A stretch of DNA of 64,000 nt from Eudromia elegans (lineage: Eukaryota; Chordata; Aves; Tinamiformes; Tinamidae): NCBI GenBank assembly GCA_003342815.1, contig PTEX01000020.1, forward strand, positions 7,195,695 through 7,259,694, read 5' to 3'. The stretch's first letter is position 1, and each line of letters starts with the position of its first letter. Below, piece by piece: positions 61,671-64,000 of the stretch. The translations under genes were made by a program, and so were the position numbers. The notes below the pieces were generated by a model, which had not been told where the DNA came from, searched no databases, and saw only the letters and a program-made list of their open reading frames with translations.

Positions 61671-64000
61671 CTTTTGAAAAAGTGTCAACTATTTTCCCAT
61701 TAGAAGTCCCTAAATCTATTTTAATATTAACACATAGAGCCATCTTTCACTTGTTTCCAGCAGTATAAGGCTATATGGCCTTTTCTACACCAGCTTGTTG
61801 CTCATAAAAAGTTTGTCTCCTGTTCCACACCTCTCAAAAATGATATTATTATAATAGTCCTGCCAGAAACTTATTGTGGTGCTTTTCCATTCAGGGAGAA
61901 GCTAAGACAAAGCGGTTCAACAATTCTGAAGAGAGGCGCGTACATAGAAATACTACTGACGTGTTCCATGGGAAAACACTGGTGCCAAGCAAGTTGTACT
62001 GACCAGAGGGATGCAACTGGTGGTCAGCTGATACATGTTTGCCAACATTAAGAAGGTGTGTAATGGACAGCCATGGAATGGTAGATGAGGATCAAGAAAG
62101 AGCCCAGGCTTGGGTTTGGAATATTTGCAGTCTTTGTCAGTAACACATGAAACAATGACTGTTGAAAATAACATTTTACTGTATTAGTGATATTTGATCA
62201 AACCTAGGTAACCGTTAATCAATTCAGAAAACACTGCTTGTGTTTTGAAATTTTACATTACTTGAGACCTAAACTCTATAAGCTGAAACTAAATAAATAA
62301 TGAATGCTTTTATTGAGATTTAAAAATCAAAAATTAATTCTCCTTCTGGCTTGAACTTACCATTTTGATGTTGTATGTAGCTTTACTAAGCACAGTAGAT
62401 ATTGCAGCTCAACTTTTTGCAATTCACTAGTCTGTTTTCTAAACTGAGATTGCTAGCTTCCAACATTTTGATCACTTTAATAGATTTAAACATCACTGGG
62501 ATGGCTGTACCCAAAATTGTACAACTGACAGGCAGTAACTGTTATCAAGTTTTTAGAGAGAATTTATGACTAAAAGAGGAAATACTTCCTCACTCTTCCA
62601 ATCTTTCCTTGTTTCATGTCTGCAATTTCTAATAAAGAAAAAGACCTATGACATTTTTGCTTCTCAGGTCTTCCTCTATTTAGAAATTAATGTACCTTTT
62701 GGATAATAATAACAACATAATAATAAACCACTCTACTTTTTCTTTAAATTCTTTTTTTATTATTGCAGCAATTATTGATTATCTTCATCTCTCCATTGAA
62801 AGCCTCAATTCTACCATAATTGATACTTCTAAATCCACTGAAATAAAGAATCGCCCTTCTCCTTAAAAGAGGATTGAATTTTCAAAATGTATTTTTAGAA
62901 GAAATAGATCTTTATAAGAGTAAAATAATTAAAGTACATTTTTATTAAAAATACATCCATAACAAAAGGATTTTTTCTAAATTTAAAAAAATCAAAAGCC
63001 CAAACAAACAAAATAACTTTAAATATGTCTTAGAAGTGAAGAGCAAGAATCTGTTTCTGCTGATCTGTGTTTTAGATTCTTACTACATAATCTGGTTTCC
63101 AGGAAAGATTTAAAAATGAGCAGTAGGCACGGCCAATAAGTCTTAAGTGACACACAAGATACAAATCAACCAAGTCTGTGGCTTCTGTTTCCTAGAAATT
63201 CACATATTCATTAATTGGTGTATGAGCTTTTTGTGATAAGAAACAGCGATTTCAGAATACACACAAGAAGATTATATTCAGAAAGATATTTAAAATAATA
63301 ATCACATATTTCTGCCCGTATTAATGTACTAGTCACTAGGAACAAGATGACTTGCTAGCAAGCAAAAAAATATCGGGACTGCTTCTTTGAGGAGAAAAAT
63401 ATAAAATTATCTGACTTCAGTATCATTGCATTGATAAATAACTTCGTATTGGTCTATAATTTCAGACAGAAAAATATAAAAAAATTCTAAGTATAACTAT
63501 ATAGTACAGAAAAATTGACTAAGTATTTATTAAAAGAGCTAGAAGTACTCAACATGAAGAACACTTGAACTGAAGAATTTGATAGATTTAACTATTAAGG
63601 AAAAGAAATATTACTTAAAATTGATCATTTATCTTACATATTGAAAAATGAATTTTTCAATACAGAAAATAAATCAGATAAATTAGATAATTTGGCAATT
63701 TAGCAAGATCTGGCCACATGAATACTGTTTAGACAAATACCTTGACAAACAGTAGATACAATTAACTACAAAATATATTTCTGAGAAACAAGGCCAAGAA
63801 AGAGGAAGCAATTTATTTTCCATTAACTTATCGCATAGAATATACTGAACTTATATTACCTTCCAAGCCATGGGCATTCAGTTTGAAAAGGAAATATTTA
63901 AAGTTGCTAAGCAACAGTGTCTTTGTTTATCACATTGTTAATGAAATGAAAACACTGAAAGGGGAAAATGGAGCAAAGGAACATGCAAAAATATAATCTA
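61671..64000. other. Unique AT-rich non-coding sequence
   Basis: No gene, RNA gene or repeat is recognised up to the end of the window. Confidence 0.5.

Noticed and set aside
1..64000. CRISPR array, bacterial operon or tRNA/rRNA gene
   Set aside because: I saw no regularly spaced direct repeats with unique spacers, no ribosomal or tRNA signatures and no operon-like gene packing. The window is vertebrate nuclear DNA.

Overview
This window looks like a piece of a bird nuclear genome. Several CR1 LINE retrotransposons end in tandem copies of the 8-bp unit ATTCTATG (CATAGAAT on the + strand), the classic 3' terminus of avian and reptilian CR1. The rest is AT-rich, non-coding sequence with simple repeats and no bacterial-style gene packing. 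I cannot name the species. I found no host protein-coding exon, tRNA, rRNA or CRISPR array that I could defend. The window is most likely intergenic, or lies inside one very long intron.

Layout: 1-2.9 kb is unique AT-rich DNA. At 2.9-3.5 kb are two old CR1 scraps in opposite orientation. A young 5'-truncated CR1 lies at 4871-5823 (minus). 5.8-27 kb is mostly unique, with microsatellites (TA at 14.68 kb, CA/TA at 15.5 kb, TG/TA at 18.2 kb, GGAA at 23.85 kb) and two neat hairpins. A second, longer young CR1 lies at 27097-28943 (minus) and carries most of a reverse transcriptase. At 30.2 kb is a perfect 32-unit ATTTT array. At 36842-37964 is a candidate solo LTR of an endogenous retrovirus, with TG...CA ends and a 5-bp target duplication. 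At about 40-41 kb is a heavily decayed + strand CR1-type relic of a different, older lineage. Further CR1 pieces lie at 43434-43514 (an 81-bp stub), 47402-47700 and 49418-50430 (both old, minus). A second AAAAT-class array lies at 57.1 kb, inverted relative to the one at 30.2 kb. 57.2-64 kb is unique apart from a coding-like island near 61.2-61.7 kb.

The genes do not work together as a system: the only recognisable protein-coding content is CR1 ORF2 (reverse transcriptase), broken by frameshifts. The main biological story is recent CR1 activity. By eye the two young copies differ at only about 15-17 positions over about 950 bp. They overlie older CR1 layers, one retroviral LTR and long AT-rich tandem arrays. 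A few unique, somewhat GC-richer or coding-like islands (7.6-8.2, 20.3-20.8, 24.3-24.6 and 61.2-61.7 kb) are the best candidates for conserved or formerly coding host sequence, but none can be identified from sequence alone. I did not find a clear new biological system.
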